Shown here one piece after another: positions 35,140 to 43,452 of a stretch of 50,130 nt of DNA. Each line of letters begins with the position of its first letter. The first letter of the stretch is position 1. Source of the stretch: Acidobacteriaceae bacterium (lineage in GTDB: Bacteria > Acidobacteriota > Terriglobia > Terriglobales > Acidobacteriaceae). The translations under genes and the position numbers were made by a program. Under the pieces are notes generated by a model. It did not search any database and was not told the DNA's origin. It saw only the letters and a program-made list of their open reading frames with translations. The stretch is from NCBI GenBank assembly GCA_003142015.1, contig PLOI01000093.1:25464-75593 (forward strand). The letters run 5' to 3'.

Positions 35140-36087
35140 ATGAAGCTGCGCGCCTACCTGCTGATGCTGTTCGTGGTTGCCGTGTGGGGATCGACCTTTG
35201 TGCTGGTCAAAGGCGCGCTGGCGGATGCCACGCCGGCCGCCTTCAACCTGGTGCGGATGACGCTGGCCTTCGCGGTACTCGGTGTGGCCTATCACCGCTA
35301 CTGGCGCGCGATTCGCGGCTGGCAGGTGGCAGCCGGGGCGCTGGTGGGGCTGTGCCTGGCCGTGGGCTACCAGTTCCAAACCACGGGCCTTGCGCTCACC
35401 ACGCCCTCCAAATCGGCGTTCATTACCGGCTTGCTGGTGGTGCTGGTACCCCTGTTCTCTATCATTCCCGGTCTGCGCCCGCCGGGAGCCAGGCCGCCGC
35501 GCTGGAATGCCTTCCTGGGCGCGGCGATGGCCTTTACCGGCATTGTGCTGCTGACCGCGCCAGCCGCCACCCAGGCCTCAGCTCCCGCTTCTCTGCTGGG
35601 CCATGCGGCGCGCCTGCTGCCCGATATGACTTCCATCAACCTGGGCGATCTGCTCACGCTGGGCTGTGCTATCGGATTTGCTTTTCACTGCCTGGCGCTG
35701 AGCCATTTCTCGCCGCGCATTGCCTTCCAGCCGCTGGCGCTGCTGCAGGTGGGCTTCTGCGCGCTCTTCATGGCTCTGAGCCTGCCGCTGATCGAGCATC
35801 CGCACATTGCGTGGACAGCGCGGCTGGCCGTGGCGCTGGCCATTGTCGCCGTGCTGGCTACCGCCGCAGCATTTTCTATCCAGAGCTGGGCGCAGTCCGT
35901 GCTGCCCGCCACACACATGGCTTTGCTGCTGACGCTGGAGCCGGTCTTCGCCTGGATTACCTCGTTCCTGGTGATGGGCGAGCGGCTAGGGCTTCGCCCC
36001 GCGAGCGGCGCACTGATGATTCTAGCGGGCATCGCTCTGACGGAATTAATGCCGCAGCCGCATGTGCCTACCGCGCATGAAGCGTAA
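35140..36087 (+). CDS. EamA-family (DMT superfamily) transporter
   Basis: A 315-residue inner-membrane protein with ten hydrophobic segments in two EamA repeats. The first begins LLMLFVVAVWGSTFVLVKGAL with the typical W-G-S/T-F pattern and includes PAAFNLVRMTLAF, and the second ends LLLTLEPVFAWITSFLVMGERLG and GALMILAGIALTEL, which fit drug/metabolite exporters (RhaT/YdcZ type). The substrate is unknown. It is 91 nt after the M20 gene on the same strand and may be co-transcribed. Confidence 0.9.
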   Translation: MKLRAYLLMLFVVAVWGSTFVLVKGALADATPAAFNLVRMTLAFAVLGVAYHRYWRAIRGWQVAAGALVGLCLAVGYQFQTTGLALTTPSKSAFITGLLVVLVPLFSIIPGLRPPGARPPRWNAFLGAAMAFTGIVLLTAPAATQASAPASLLGHAARLLPDMTSINLGDLLTLGCAIGFAFHCLALSHFSPRIAFQPLALLQVGFCALFMALSLPLIEHPHIAWTARLAVALAIVAVLATAAAFSIQSWAQSVLPATHMALLLTLEPVFAWITSFLVMGERLGLRPASGALMILAGIALTELMPQPHVPTAHEA

Positions 36088-36088
36088 G

Positions 36089-36128
36089 AGAAACAGGGAA
36101 CAGGGATCAGGAATCAGGGAACAGAGAA
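36089..36128. repeat. Tandem heptamer repeat (AACAGGG type)
   Basis: About five head-to-tail 7-nt units, AACAGGG AACAGGG ATCAGGA ATCAGGG AACAGAG, directly after the EamA stop. Related units are at 638-720 and a fragment at 32780. Short-sequence tandem repeat. Confidence 0.75.
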
Positions 36129-36138
36129 ACCACCGTTG

Positions 36139-36519
36139 TTATGCGCCGCTGCGGAACTGGATGATACGACGGCGATCACGCTTGGAAGGACGATGCTCGG
36201 GCAAGGGCGCGAACTGCTGCATCGCCTTGCGCTCGGCTGTTGCTTTGGCTCGCGCAGCAATGCTGGCTTCGCTCTCGCGGTAGAGCGCCTGTGCCACCGC
36301 CGCAGGGCCGCGCATATGGCTCAGTGCGAGGACTTCGATCTGAAATTCGCCGCCTTCGTTTTTCACTGCGAGCTTGTCGCCCACGCGCACCTCGCGAGCA
36401 GGCTTGGCTTCATGACCGTTTGAAAGAATACGGCCCAGATCACAGGCCTTCGAGGCCAGCGCGCGCGTCTTGAAGAAGCGCGCAGCCCAGAGCCACTTGT
36501 CGATGCGCAGGGAATCCAT
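36139..36519 (-). CDS. hslR: S4-domain RNA-binding protein, Hsp15-like
   Basis: A 126-residue basic protein of the Hsp15/HslR kind, which binds stalled 50S subunits carrying peptidyl-tRNA. The S4 domain is RIDKWLWAARFFKTRALASKAC (split: residues 4-25), followed by NGHEAKPAREVRVGDKLAVKNEGGEFQIEVL, and a basic C-terminal tail (HRPSKRDRRRIIQFRSGA). Start at 36519 gives the normal MDSLRIDKWLW. The gene is convergent with the EamA gene. The exact physiological role is inferred from E. coli HslR. Confidence 0.88.
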   Translation of the reverse strand: MDSLRIDKWLWAARFFKTRALASKACDLGRILSNGHEAKPAREVRVGDKLAVKNEGGEFQIEVLALSHMRGPAAVAQALYRESEASIAARAKATAERKAMQQFAPLPEHRPSKRDRRRIIQFRSGA

Positions 36520-36678
36520 GAGGCTATTGTCTTACATGATGATCTTGTCCACAGGATCGCGATTTGGTGATTCCGCGAGGCGCGTATAGGCAAGTTACTG
36601 ATATTGAATCGGTTAGTGTCGGCTCTACCGTTTCGCCGATAAATATATGCAAGATTTACCGAGTTCAAGAAAAATATA

Positions 36679-36717
36679 GGGGGGAGGGGGCTTCGATGGT
36701 GGGTATAAACCGGGCGG
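36679..36717 (-). repeat. C-rich intergenic element, copy 2
   Basis: On the minus strand CCGCCCGGTTTATACC (36717-36702) is followed by 11 nt and C5-T-C6 (36690-36679). The head is identical over 16 nt to copy 1 at 20376-20391, and the tract is nearly so. Confidence 0.7.
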
Positions 36718-36913
36718 ATCCCTGACAGATTGGACAGTGGACTGTGACCATTTAAGCCCCGTTCTTGCGACTCCTTCTATTGTGAGCCGGGGGCGTGTAA
36801 TTTTCCGCAAGGGCTTGCCCCTTCGACTTCGCTCAGGGCAGGCTGTCCAGGCGGAGGCCTTCGGCGGAGTAGCGAGTCAGCAAGTCAGCTTCGGCTTGTC
36901 GGGTTCATCGATT

Positions 36914-36945
36914 CCCAGATCCCAAGAGCGAGATCTGGGGCACCC
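36914..36945. repeat. REP-like hairpin with GGGGCACCC tail
   Basis: CCCAGATC (36914-36921) pairs with GATCTGGG (36932-36939) and is followed by GCACCCGG. One of several hairpins in the window joined by a GGGCACCC or GGTGCCCC tail. Confidence 0.6.
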
Positions 36946-36967
36946 GGCCCCTCAAGTAAACTGGTCC

Positions 36968-37843
36968 ATGGAGCCAACCGTGACAACCCTATGGGCGAGA
37001 ACGCGGACGACGCTGGAGATGATCAAGTGGGAGCACTCGATCTTCGCGCTGCCGTTTGCGCTGACGGCTGTGCTGCTGGCGGCGAACGGATTGCCGAAGT
37101 GGCGGACAGTGGCGTGGATACTGGTGGCGATGGTTTCAGCGCGCACGGCGGCCATGGCCTTCAACCGCTGGGCCGACGCGGAGCTGGACGCGGCCAATCC
37201 CCGCACTCGCACACGCGCCATTCCCGCCGGGCTGCTGACGCGCAAATTTGTGCTGAGCTTTACGCTGCTGGCCGTAGCGGTGTTCGTAGTGGCCTGCGCT
37301 GAGCTAAACCTGCTCACGCTTTACCTCTCACCATTTGTGCTGGTGGTGCTGCTGGGCTACAGCTACCTCAAACGCATTACGCGTTGGTCGCATCTGGGAC
37401 TGGGTCTGGCGCTGGGTCTGGCGCCGTCGGCGGCGTGGATTGCGGTGCGCGGCTCTCTGGATGCGCGGATACTGGTGCTGACCGCGGCGGTCACGCTGTG
37501 GGCGGGCGGCTTCGACGTGCTCTACGCCTGCCAGGACTTCGACCACGACCGCGCAGCGGGCCTGCACAGCCTGCCACAGGCGGTGGGTATTCCGGCGGCT
37601 TTTGGGACGGCGCGGGCCATGCATTTGGCGATGCTGGGGCTGCTGGTCTGGTTCGGCGTACTGTTTCATTTTCTGACCCTCGGCTGGATGGGTATCGGGG
37701 CCGTAGGGCTGCTGCTGGCTTACGAGCACTCGCTGGTTTCGCCGCGCGATTTGCGCCGGTTGAATGCCGCATTTTTCACCATGAACGGCGTAATCGCTAT
37801 GGTTTTTTTCGGTTTTGTGGCGGGGGATCTATGGCTGCGATGA
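36968..37843 (+). CDS. UbiA-family prenyltransferase
   Basis: A 291-residue polytopic membrane enzyme that attaches a polyprenyl chain to an aromatic acceptor in quinone synthesis. The first Asp-rich motif and the following conserved stretch are NRWADAELDAANPRTRTRAI (residues 54-73), with the second motif YACQDFDHDRAAGLHS near residue 187. About eight hydrophobic segments surround them. This is a UbiA-like 4-hydroxybenzoate-type or MqnP-like prenyltransferase; the acceptor cannot be told from sequence. The start at 36968 gives the usual N-terminus (TLEMIKWEHSIFALPFAL); an open extension upstream crosses repeat sequences. No menaquinone genes are adjacent. Confidence 0.9.
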   Translation: MEPTVTTLWARTRTTLEMIKWEHSIFALPFALTAVLLAANGLPKWRTVAWILVAMVSARTAAMAFNRWADAELDAANPRTRTRAIPAGLLTRKFVLSFTLLAVAVFVVACAELNLLTLYLSPFVLVVLLGYSYLKRITRWSHLGLGLALGLAPSAAWIAVRGSLDARILVLTAAVTLWAGGFDVLYACQDFDHDRAAGLHSLPQAVGIPAAFGTARAMHLAMLGLLVWFGVLFHFLTLGWMGIGAVGLLLAYEHSLVSPRDLRRLNAAFFTMNGVIAMVFFGFVAGDLWLR

Positions 37844-37869
37844 ACAGGGCCTGTTGAGGTTTGTAGTTT

Positions 37870-37920
37870 CCGAGGTCTCAAAATCGAGACCTCGGGCACC
37901 CGGCGAGGGTGGGGCGCCCG
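37870..37920. repeat. REP-like double hairpin downstream of ubiA
   Basis: CCGAGGTCTC (37870-37879) pairs perfectly with GAGACCTCGG (37886-37895) across an AAAATC loop, followed by GCACCCGGCGAGGGTGGGGCGCCC. A diverged copy with the same TCAAAATC loop is at about 47854-47881. Confidence 0.7.
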
Positions 37921-38017
37921 CAACGAAAAGCCAATGCAGGTCCTTCGACTCCCCTTCGTTCCACTCAGGGTCGCTCAGGATGACATGTTTTATTAAGAGG
38001 GGAGAATACGGAAACCG

Positions 38018-38836
38018 ATGAAGATTGCAATTCAGGGAGAGTACGGCTCCTTCAGCCACGAAGCGGCAATGAAGCTGGTCCCCGATGGGGTGATCGCGCC
38101 ATTTTCGCTTTCAGCCGATGTCTTTGAGGCTGTGGCCAGCGGAAGAGTGGAGGCCGCGGTCATTCCCATCGAGAACAGCTTGGCCGGCTCGGTCCTGGAG
38201 CACTTTGACCTGCTGCTGACCCATGATCTCAGAGTGGAACGGGAGACGCTGCTGCGCATTCGGCACAATCTGATTGCGCTTGCCGGCGTGGCGACCGGAG
38301 AAATTGAGCGCGTCTTTTCGCATCCCGTGGCGCTGGCGCAGTGCCGGAAGTTTCTGGCCGCGCACACAGCGATGAAGGCTGTTGCCTTTTATGACACCGC
38401 GGGCAGCGTTAAGCAGTTGGTGGAGTTGCGCGACCGGCACATTGCGGGCATCGCCAGCGAGGCGGCAGCGCGGTTTTACGGTGCGGAGATTCTCGAAGCT
38501 GGAATTGAAGACAACCCGGAAAACTTTACGCGCTTCTTCCTGGTTCGACGCGCGGCAGAAGCCGTGACCGACCCGGAAGCAAACAAGATCAGCCTGGCGT
38601 TTTCTGTGGAGAATCGCCCCGGATCGCTGGTGGCCGCGCTGACGGAACTGGCCGTCATCGGGGCCAATATGACCAAGATCGAGTCGCGTCCGGTGCAAGG
38701 CAAGCCCTGGGAGTACATCTTCTATGTGGATTGCCAGATTCAGTCGGCTGCGGATGGTGAGCGCGCGGTGGAGGCATTGGGACGCCATTGCGCGATGGTC
38801 AAAGAGCTGGGCCGCTATCGGGAGGCCGGGCGGTAA
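38018..38836 (+). CDS. pheA: Prephenate dehydratase
   Basis: Converts prephenate to phenylpyruvate in phenylalanine synthesis. The 272-residue monofunctional enzyme has the PDT domain (GEYGSFSHEAAMKLV, VEAAVIPIENSLAGSV, SHPVALAQC, the NFTRFFLV motif at about residue 170) and a C-terminal regulatory ACT domain (LAFSVENRPGSLVAALTELA, then TKIESRPVQGKPWEYIFYVD). No chorismate mutase domain is present. The ESRP motif is the Phe-sensing signature, so feedback inhibition is expected. AGGGGAG precedes the ATG by 12 nt. Confidence 0.95.
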   Translation: MKIAIQGEYGSFSHEAAMKLVPDGVIAPFSLSADVFEAVASGRVEAAVIPIENSLAGSVLEHFDLLLTHDLRVERETLLRIRHNLIALAGVATGEIERVFSHPVALAQCRKFLAAHTAMKAVAFYDTAGSVKQLVELRDRHIAGIASEAAARFYGAEILEAGIEDNPENFTRFFLVRRAAEAVTDPEANKISLAFSVENRPGSLVAALTELAVIGANMTKIESRPVQGKPWEYIFYVDCQIQSAADGERAVEALGRHCAMVKELGRYREAGR

Positions 38837-38841
38837 AAAGA

Positions 38842-38888
38842 CGAACGGCCGGGAGCGCGGACAATGCTGATCGCGGCCCGGCCGTTCG
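38842..38888. terminator. Hairpin between convergent pheA and metH
   Basis: CGAACGGCCGGG (38842-38853) pairs with CCCGGCCGTTCG (38877-38888), 12 bp perfect, with an inner GCGCG/CGCGG pairing in the loop. No T-tract, so rho-independent termination is uncertain; may be a REP element. Confidence 0.55.
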
Positions 38889-38984
38889 CGGAGGCCACAC
38901 ACTTCTCTTTGTCAGCCGTAATTCCACTGTCGCACAGGCGGAGATAATTTTACGCAAAAGCGGCTGATGTGCAGACGTAAAATT

Positions 38985-41900
38985 TTACGCTACAAAATAT
39001 TTGGCCTGGGGATGGTGGACGACGATGCAGTTGGTGCTCTGCTCGGGCTCCAGATGGAAGCCCTCGGTGAGCCGCACGCCAATGTTCTCCTCGGGTTTGA
39101 GAAGACGGAAAATCTTCGCCTGATCTTCCAGATTCGGGCAGGCTGGGTAGCCGAACGAGTAGCGGGAGCCGCGATATTTCTGATGGAAGAGATCGGCAAC
39201 ACGCGGCGAATCTTCGCCGGCAATGCCGAGGAATTCGCGCACTTGTTTGTGAACCAGCTCGGCCAGCGCCTCGGCCGTTTCCACAGAGAGGCCATGCAGA
39301 TAAAGGTACTTGGTAAAGTCGCCGGCCTCGAAGAGCCTGGCAGTTTGACGGCTGGCCTCGTCGCCGACGGTGACGATGGAGAAACCCACAACATCGCGTT
39401 GCGCGGAACTCAACGGCTCAAAGAAATCGGAGATTGAGAGCCTGCGGCCCTGCGCCTGGCGCGGGAAGGTGATGCGTTCCAGTTCGCGGGCCGGATCGTC
39501 CGGATCGAAAACGATCAGGTCTTCGCGGTCGCTGGCGCAGGGATAGAAGCCGATAATCGACTTAGGCTCAAACCAGCCCGCGGCTTTCACTTCTTCCTCG
39601 AGGTCGAGCAGGATGGGACGGTATTTTTCTTCCACGAGGCGCAGATAATCGCCCTGCGCAGCGGTCTTGAGTTGCCACTGATTTTTGAAGAGCGCAGTCT
39701 CGTTGATATAGGGAAAGATTTCGTCGAGCTTGTAATTCTTGAAGACGCGCGCGCCCCAGAAGGCCGGCTTGGGGATGGCCGCGACCTGCTCCACGACCGG
39801 CGAACGGCCCTCCGGCGTGAGTTCGACGAGGGTCAGCTCAGGGGCAGCCGCGCCGCCTTTGCCAAAGACCTTCACCGTCCGGCCTTCCGCTTCCCTGCTT
39901 TCGCGCACTGCTTGGTCCGCCGAGGTTAGATCGGCCATGGTATGCAATCCTGCGAAGGCGTCTTCGGCATAAAAGACCGGCCCAGCGTACTCCTTGCGCA
40001 GGTCTTCTTCGACATACTTGCGAGTGAGCGCAGCGCCGCCGCAGATGACGGGCACGGTGAGGCCAAGCCGCTCCAAATCCTGCAACACATACTTCATTTC
40101 GAGCGTGGACTTGACCAGCAGTCCGCTCAAGCCGATAGCATCGGCGCCAATCTCCTGCGTGGCGGCGATGATGGCGTCAGAGGGCTGCTTGATGCCCAGA
40201 TTGACGACGCGATAGCCGTTGTTCGAAAGGATGATGTCCACGAGATTTTTGCCGATGTCGTGCACGTCGCCCTTGACCGTGGCCAGCACCATGGTGCCTT
40301 TGCCGCCGCCGTCGGATTTTTCCATCTTCGGTTCAAGATACGCAACCGCGGCCTTCATCACCGCGGCCGAATCGAGCACCGAAGGCAGCTGCATCTTGCG
40401 CGCGCCGAAGAGATCGCCGACGGTCTTCATGCCGTCGAGCAAAACCGTGTTAATCAGTTCGAGCGGTGAGTGAGCTACGAGCGCGGCTTCCAGGGTATCA
40501 GTGAGCGATTGCTTGTGCTCGCCCAATCCAATGGTCCGCTCGCCGCGAATAATCATCTGCTTGAGTTTTTCGTCGGTGGTGAGACTCTCGACCGCTATCT
40601 CCTCTTCCTGCACGGAACCTTTGCCGAGGCTGGCAAAGTAGGCCATGTAAACCTGGAGCGGGTCGCCACTGCTGCGGTCCTGAAAGATGAGTTTGCGGGC
40701 TAACTCGACTTCTTTCTCGGGAATCTTGTAGAGCGGATAGATTTTCGAATAGTTGACGATGGCCGCGTCGAGTCCGCGGTCCACGGCCTCCTTAAGAAAG
40801 ACCGAGTTGAGCACGCGGCGCGCATATGCGTTCAGGCCGAAGGAGATGTTGGAGACGCCAAGCACCGTCCGCGAGCGCGGCAGTTCGAGCTTAATGCGCC
40901 GCACCGCTTCAAGGGTCTCGATGGCCGCCGAGCGATAGTCTTCCTGGCCCGTTGAAATCGGCAGGGTGAGCGCGTCGAAGATTAGATCCTCGGAACGCAG
41001 GCCGTACTTGTTGACGGCCAGATCGTGAATGCGATGGGCGATGGCCACCTTGCGGTCTGCGGTCAACGCCATGCCCTGTTCGTCGATGGTGAGCGCGATA
41101 ACCGCTGCTCCGTAACGGCGCGCCATGGGCAGCACGAGGCTGGTGCGCTTCTCGCCGTCTTCCAGGTTGATGGAGTTGATGATGGGCTTGCCGGGGATGC
41201 GCTTGAGCGCCTCTTCGATGACGCCGGCCTCGGTTGAATCAACCAAAATGGGCGCGGGAACGCGGGTGGCGATCATCTCGAGGACCGCGTTCATGTAAGC
41301 CTGCTCGTCCTCGCCCACGATGGCACAGCAGAGATCGAGCATCTGCGAGCCTTCGCCGGTGAGTCGCTTGGCCAAGGTGAGAATGCCGTCGTAGTCGCCC
41401 GCGCGCACCATGTCGCGAAAGGTTTCGAGGCGGGTGGTGGTATTCATCTCCTCGGCGATGATGATGGGCTGCGCATCGGCTTCGAGCGGCACGGCACTGA
41501 AGGCGCTGGCGGCAACCGATTGTTGCGGCACTGCGCGCGGGGCGGGCGTTACTCCCTTTATTGCTTCGGCAACTGCGCGCAGATGCTCAGGCGTGGTGCC
41601 GCAACAACCGCCGACTACCTGCACACCATACTCGGTAACGAACCGGCGAAGATAAGCGGCCAGCTCGGCCGGGGTGAGTTTGTAGACAGCGTGGCCGCCC
41701 TCGTTCTGCGGCAGGCCGGCGTTGGGCAGCACGCTGATGGGCAGGGTGGAATTCTGGCAGAGAAAGCGAACCGCGTCGTTCATTTCCGCCGGGCCGGTGG
41801 CGCAGTTGAGGCCGATCACGTCGGGCTGAAGGCTTTCCAGCACGGCCAAAGCCGCGCCGATCTCCGAGCCGAGCAGCATGGCGCCGGTTGCTTCGAGGGT

Positions 41901-42506
41901 GATCTGGACCTGAAGGGCAACTGCGCGGCCGGTGGAAGGGATGTGGCCCTCGCGAGCGTCGCGAATTGCGTCCTGACAGGCGGCGAGAGCGATCTTGGCC
42001 TGCAACAAGTCCTGGCAGGTTTCAATCAGCAGCACATCCACGCCGCCCTCGATGAGGGCCTCGGCCTGCTCGCGATAGGCGACGGCCATGGCGTCGTAGC
42101 CAATATGGCCCAGCGAGGGCAGTTTGGTGGTGGGGCCGATGGAGCCGGCGACAAAGCGCGGCTTATCAGGAGTGGAGTATTCGTCGGCCACCGAGCGAGC
42201 CAGCCGCGCTGCGGCGATATTCAACTCGCGGGTGCGGCTCTGGAGGTCATACTCGGCCAAAACGATGCTCGACGAACCGAAACTGTCGGTTTCAATTACA
42301 TCGCAACCAGCCTCAAGAAACGAGGCATGAATGGCGCGAATGACGTCGGGCCGCGAGAGCACCAGTAGCTCGTTGCACCCCTCCTTGCCCTGGAAATCCT
42401 CCGGCGTGAGGTTGTGCTTTTGCACATTTGTGCCCATCGCGCCGTCAAAAACCAGCACGCGCCGTTTCAGCTCTGAAAGAAAATCCGCCAATGTTCGCTC
42501 CTGCAC
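38985..42506 (-). CDS. metH: Cobalamin-dependent methionine synthase
   Basis: Methylates homocysteine using methyl-cobalamin and methyltetrahydrofolate. The 1173-residue protein contains all four modules: the Hcy/zinc domain (VLVFDGAMGTNVQ, GLNCATGPAEM, VVGGCCGTTPEHL), the pterin-binding domain (MLDLCCAIVGEDEQ, ILVDSTEAGVIE, INSINLEDGEK), the cap and B12 domain with the axial His motif DVHDIGKNLV and GLSGLLVKST, and the C-terminal activation domain (FEPLSSAQRDVVGF, SFGYPACPNLEDQ). The presence of an activation domain implies reductive reactivation by a flavodoxin-type partner. It ends at 38985. No cobalamin or SAM riboswitch is seen in the short 69-nt upstream gap. Confidence 0.98.
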   Translation of the reverse strand: MQERTLADFLSELKRRVLVFDGAMGTNVQKHNLTPEDFQGKEGCNELLVLSRPDVIRAIHASFLEAGCDVIETDSFGSSSIVLAEYDLQSRTRELNIAAARLARSVADEYSTPDKPRFVAGSIGPTTKLPSLGHIGYDAMAVAYREQAEALIEGGVDVLLIETCQDLLQAKIALAACQDAIRDAREGHIPSTGRAVALQVQITLEATGAMLLGSEIGAALAVLESLQPDVIGLNCATGPAEMNDAVRFLCQNSTLPISVLPNAGLPQNEGGHAVYKLTPAELAAYLRRFVTEYGVQVVGGCCGTTPEHLRAVAEAIKGVTPAPRAVPQQSVAASAFSAVPLEADAQPIIIAEEMNTTTRLETFRDMVRAGDYDGILTLAKRLTGEGSQMLDLCCAIVGEDEQAYMNAVLEMIATRVPAPILVDSTEAGVIEEALKRIPGKPIINSINLEDGEKRTSLVLPMARRYGAAVIALTIDEQGMALTADRKVAIAHRIHDLAVNKYGLRSEDLIFDALTLPISTGQEDYRSAAIETLEAVRRIKLELPRSRTVLGVSNISFGLNAYARRVLNSVFLKEAVDRGLDAAIVNYSKIYPLYKIPEKEVELARKLIFQDRSSGDPLQVYMAYFASLGKGSVQEEEIAVESLTTDEKLKQMIIRGERTIGLGEHKQSLTDTLEAALVAHSPLELINTVLLDGMKTVGDLFGARKMQLPSVLDSAAVMKAAVAYLEPKMEKSDGGGKGTMVLATVKGDVHDIGKNLVDIILSNNGYRVVNLGIKQPSDAIIAATQEIGADAIGLSGLLVKSTLEMKYVLQDLERLGLTVPVICGGAALTRKYVEEDLRKEYAGPVFYAEDAFAGLHTMADLTSADQAVRESREAEGRTVKVFGKGGAAAPELTLVELTPEGRSPVVEQVAAIPKPAFWGARVFKNYKLDEIFPYINETALFKNQWQLKTAAQGDYLRLVEEKYRPILLDLEEEVKAAGWFEPKSIIGFYPCASDREDLIVFDPDDPARELERITFPRQAQGRRLSISDFFEPLSSAQRDVVGFSIVTVGDEASRQTARLFEAGDFTKYLYLHGLSVETAEALAELVHKQVREFLGIAGEDSPRVADLFHQKYRGSRYSFGYPACPNLEDQAKIFRLLKPEENIGVRLTEGFHLEPEQSTNCIVVHHPQAKYFVA

Positions 42507-42549
42507 TCATGGGCCGCCTCAAAAAACGGGGAATGCGGCCAACTCTTTT

Positions 42550-42561
42550 AGGATATATCCT
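42550..42561. promoter_or_regulatory. Palindrome before the toxin-antitoxin operon
   Basis: AGGATATATCCT is a perfect 12-nt palindrome directly upstream of the GGAGG ribosome site of the first gene. Such a site is a natural operator for autoregulation by a HigA-type antitoxin, but this is inference. Confidence 0.45.
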
Positions 42562-42575
42562 TTGGAGGTATTCAT

Positions 42576-42773
42576 GTGAAGAAGAGCAGCCCTATTCCGA
42601 AAGCGCTTGAATCCCCCCAAGCGCCAACCGCCGATGAGATCGCGGAACTCTCCGGCCAAGGCGAGGATCTCTCGCGCTATTTCACTAACACAAGCAGGAT
42701 GATGCCGCCGATTCAGCTGGCAAAGAAAAAGCCCGCTGCTCTTTATACTAAATATGATATAGTCAAGAGGTGA
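42576..42773 (+). CDS. Small first gene of toxin-antitoxin operon, antitoxin-like fragment
   Basis: A 65-residue protein starting at a GTG with GGAGG 8 nt upstream. The middle (ADEIAELSGQGEDLSRYFTN) and MMPPIQ recall the N-terminal part of CopG/RHH-type antitoxins, recognised from memory, but the ribbon-helix-helix is replaced by a short basic tail ending KYDIVKR. Its stop overlaps the toxin start (GTGA), so the toxin is translationally coupled to it. It may be a truncated antitoxin or a leader needed for toxin expression. Confidence 0.5.
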   Translation: MKKSSPIPKALESPQAPTADEIAELSGQGEDLSRYFTNTSRMMPPIQLAKKKPAALYTKYDIVKR

Positions 42774-43141
42774 AAGAGAGCGCGCAGATTCACTGGGTGG
42801 GCGACGCAAAGGACGTGCTGAGCGCCTTTCCGCAGGATGTCAAAGGTGTCTTCGGATACTCCCTGCGCCGGCTGCAAAAGGGGCTGCTCCCGGATTGCGA
42901 TGCGCGCCGGATGGAATCAGTCGGCAAGGGTGTCTGGGAGTTGAAGACTGCCGACGAACGCACCTGGTACCGGGTGATTTATCTTACGCGGATCGGCGAT
43001 GCACTCTATGTATTGCACGCCTTTGAAAAGGACAGCCGCAAGACAGACCGGCGCGACCTTGAGATTGTCAAATTCCGCTTGAAAACGGTTTTGGCGCAGT
43101 TGAAAACAGCTAAGGAGGAAGGCTATGGCCAAGAGAATTAG
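42770..43141 (+). CDS. higB: HigB/RelE-type toxin (Gp49-like)
   Basis: A 123-residue predicted mRNA interferase of the RelE/ParE superfamily, phage Gp49-like. It has the family pattern VWELKTADERTWYRVIYLTRIGD, VLHAFEKDSRKTDRRDLEIVKFRL, ending in a helix with conserved Lys/Arg residues. GTG start with overlap of the preceding stop; its own stop overlaps the antitoxin start by 17 nt. Toxin-first order is typical of higBA. Ribosome-dependent mRNA cleavage is assumed from the family, not shown. Confidence 0.8.
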   Translation: MKESAQIHWVGDAKDVLSAFPQDVKGVFGYSLRRLQKGLLPDCDARRMESVGKGVWELKTADERTWYRVIYLTRIGDALYVLHAFEKDSRKTDRRDLEIVKFRLKTVLAQLKTAKEEGYGQEN

Positions 43142-43445
43142 CGCGGTAACTCATATCACACGGGGCGACGTGCTGGACGATCTCGGTTTTTCGCGCTCCG
43201 AGGCGACGGCGTTGAAGTTCAAGGCCGATCTGCTCGATGCCCTCCGCGCCGAAATCGAACGGAGAAACTACACTCAGCGTCAACTGGTGGAGATTCTCGA
43301 TGAACATCAACCAGCGGTCAGCAATTTGATACTAGGAAAAATCAATCAGGTGAGCATTGAAAAGCTGCTTCGCTATTCGGACCGGCTGGGGATGCGCGCG
43401 CGGCTGAAGGTTCTGCCGGCGCTCAGGGCGGTGAATGCGGCTTAG
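43125..43445 (+). CDS. higA: HigA-like XRE-family antitoxin
   Basis: A 106-residue DNA-binding antitoxin with a Cro/C1-type helix-turn-helix (YTQRQLVEILDEHQPAVSNL followed by ILGKINQVSIEKLLRYSDRLG). The N-terminal DVLDDLGFSRSEATALKFKADLLDALR is typical of antitoxins paired with Gp49-like toxins. AAGGAGG lies 6-12 nt upstream. It probably binds the palindrome at 42550-42561 and neutralises the toxin from the overlapping gene. Confidence 0.85.
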   Translation: MAKRISAVTHITRGDVLDDLGFSRSEATALKFKADLLDALRAEIERRNYTQRQLVEILDEHQPAVSNLILGKINQVSIEKLLRYSDRLGMRARLKVLPALRAVNAA

Positions 43446-43452
43446 AAAATGC

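Larger units (their letters stand above)
36520..36967. other. 448-bp intergenic region hslR / ubiA
   Basis: Holds a chain of repeats: AT-rich sequence, then the inverted C-rich element (36679-36717), a TTGGACAGTGGACTGTG fragment, a CCCCTTCGACTTCGCTCAGG segment (36818-36840) that recurs as a variant near 37945, and a REP-like hairpin CCCAGATC/GATCTGGG (36914-36939) followed by GGGGCACCC. Promoters for both flanking genes must lie here but are not distinct. Confidence 0.5.

Noticed and set aside
36545-36553. DnaA-box-like TTGTCCACA
   Set aside because: Single occurrence with no cluster or AT-rich unwinding region tied to it; does not make an origin.
42507-42575. SAM or cobalamin riboswitch before metH
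   Set aside because: The gap is only 69 nt and lacks the conserved elements.
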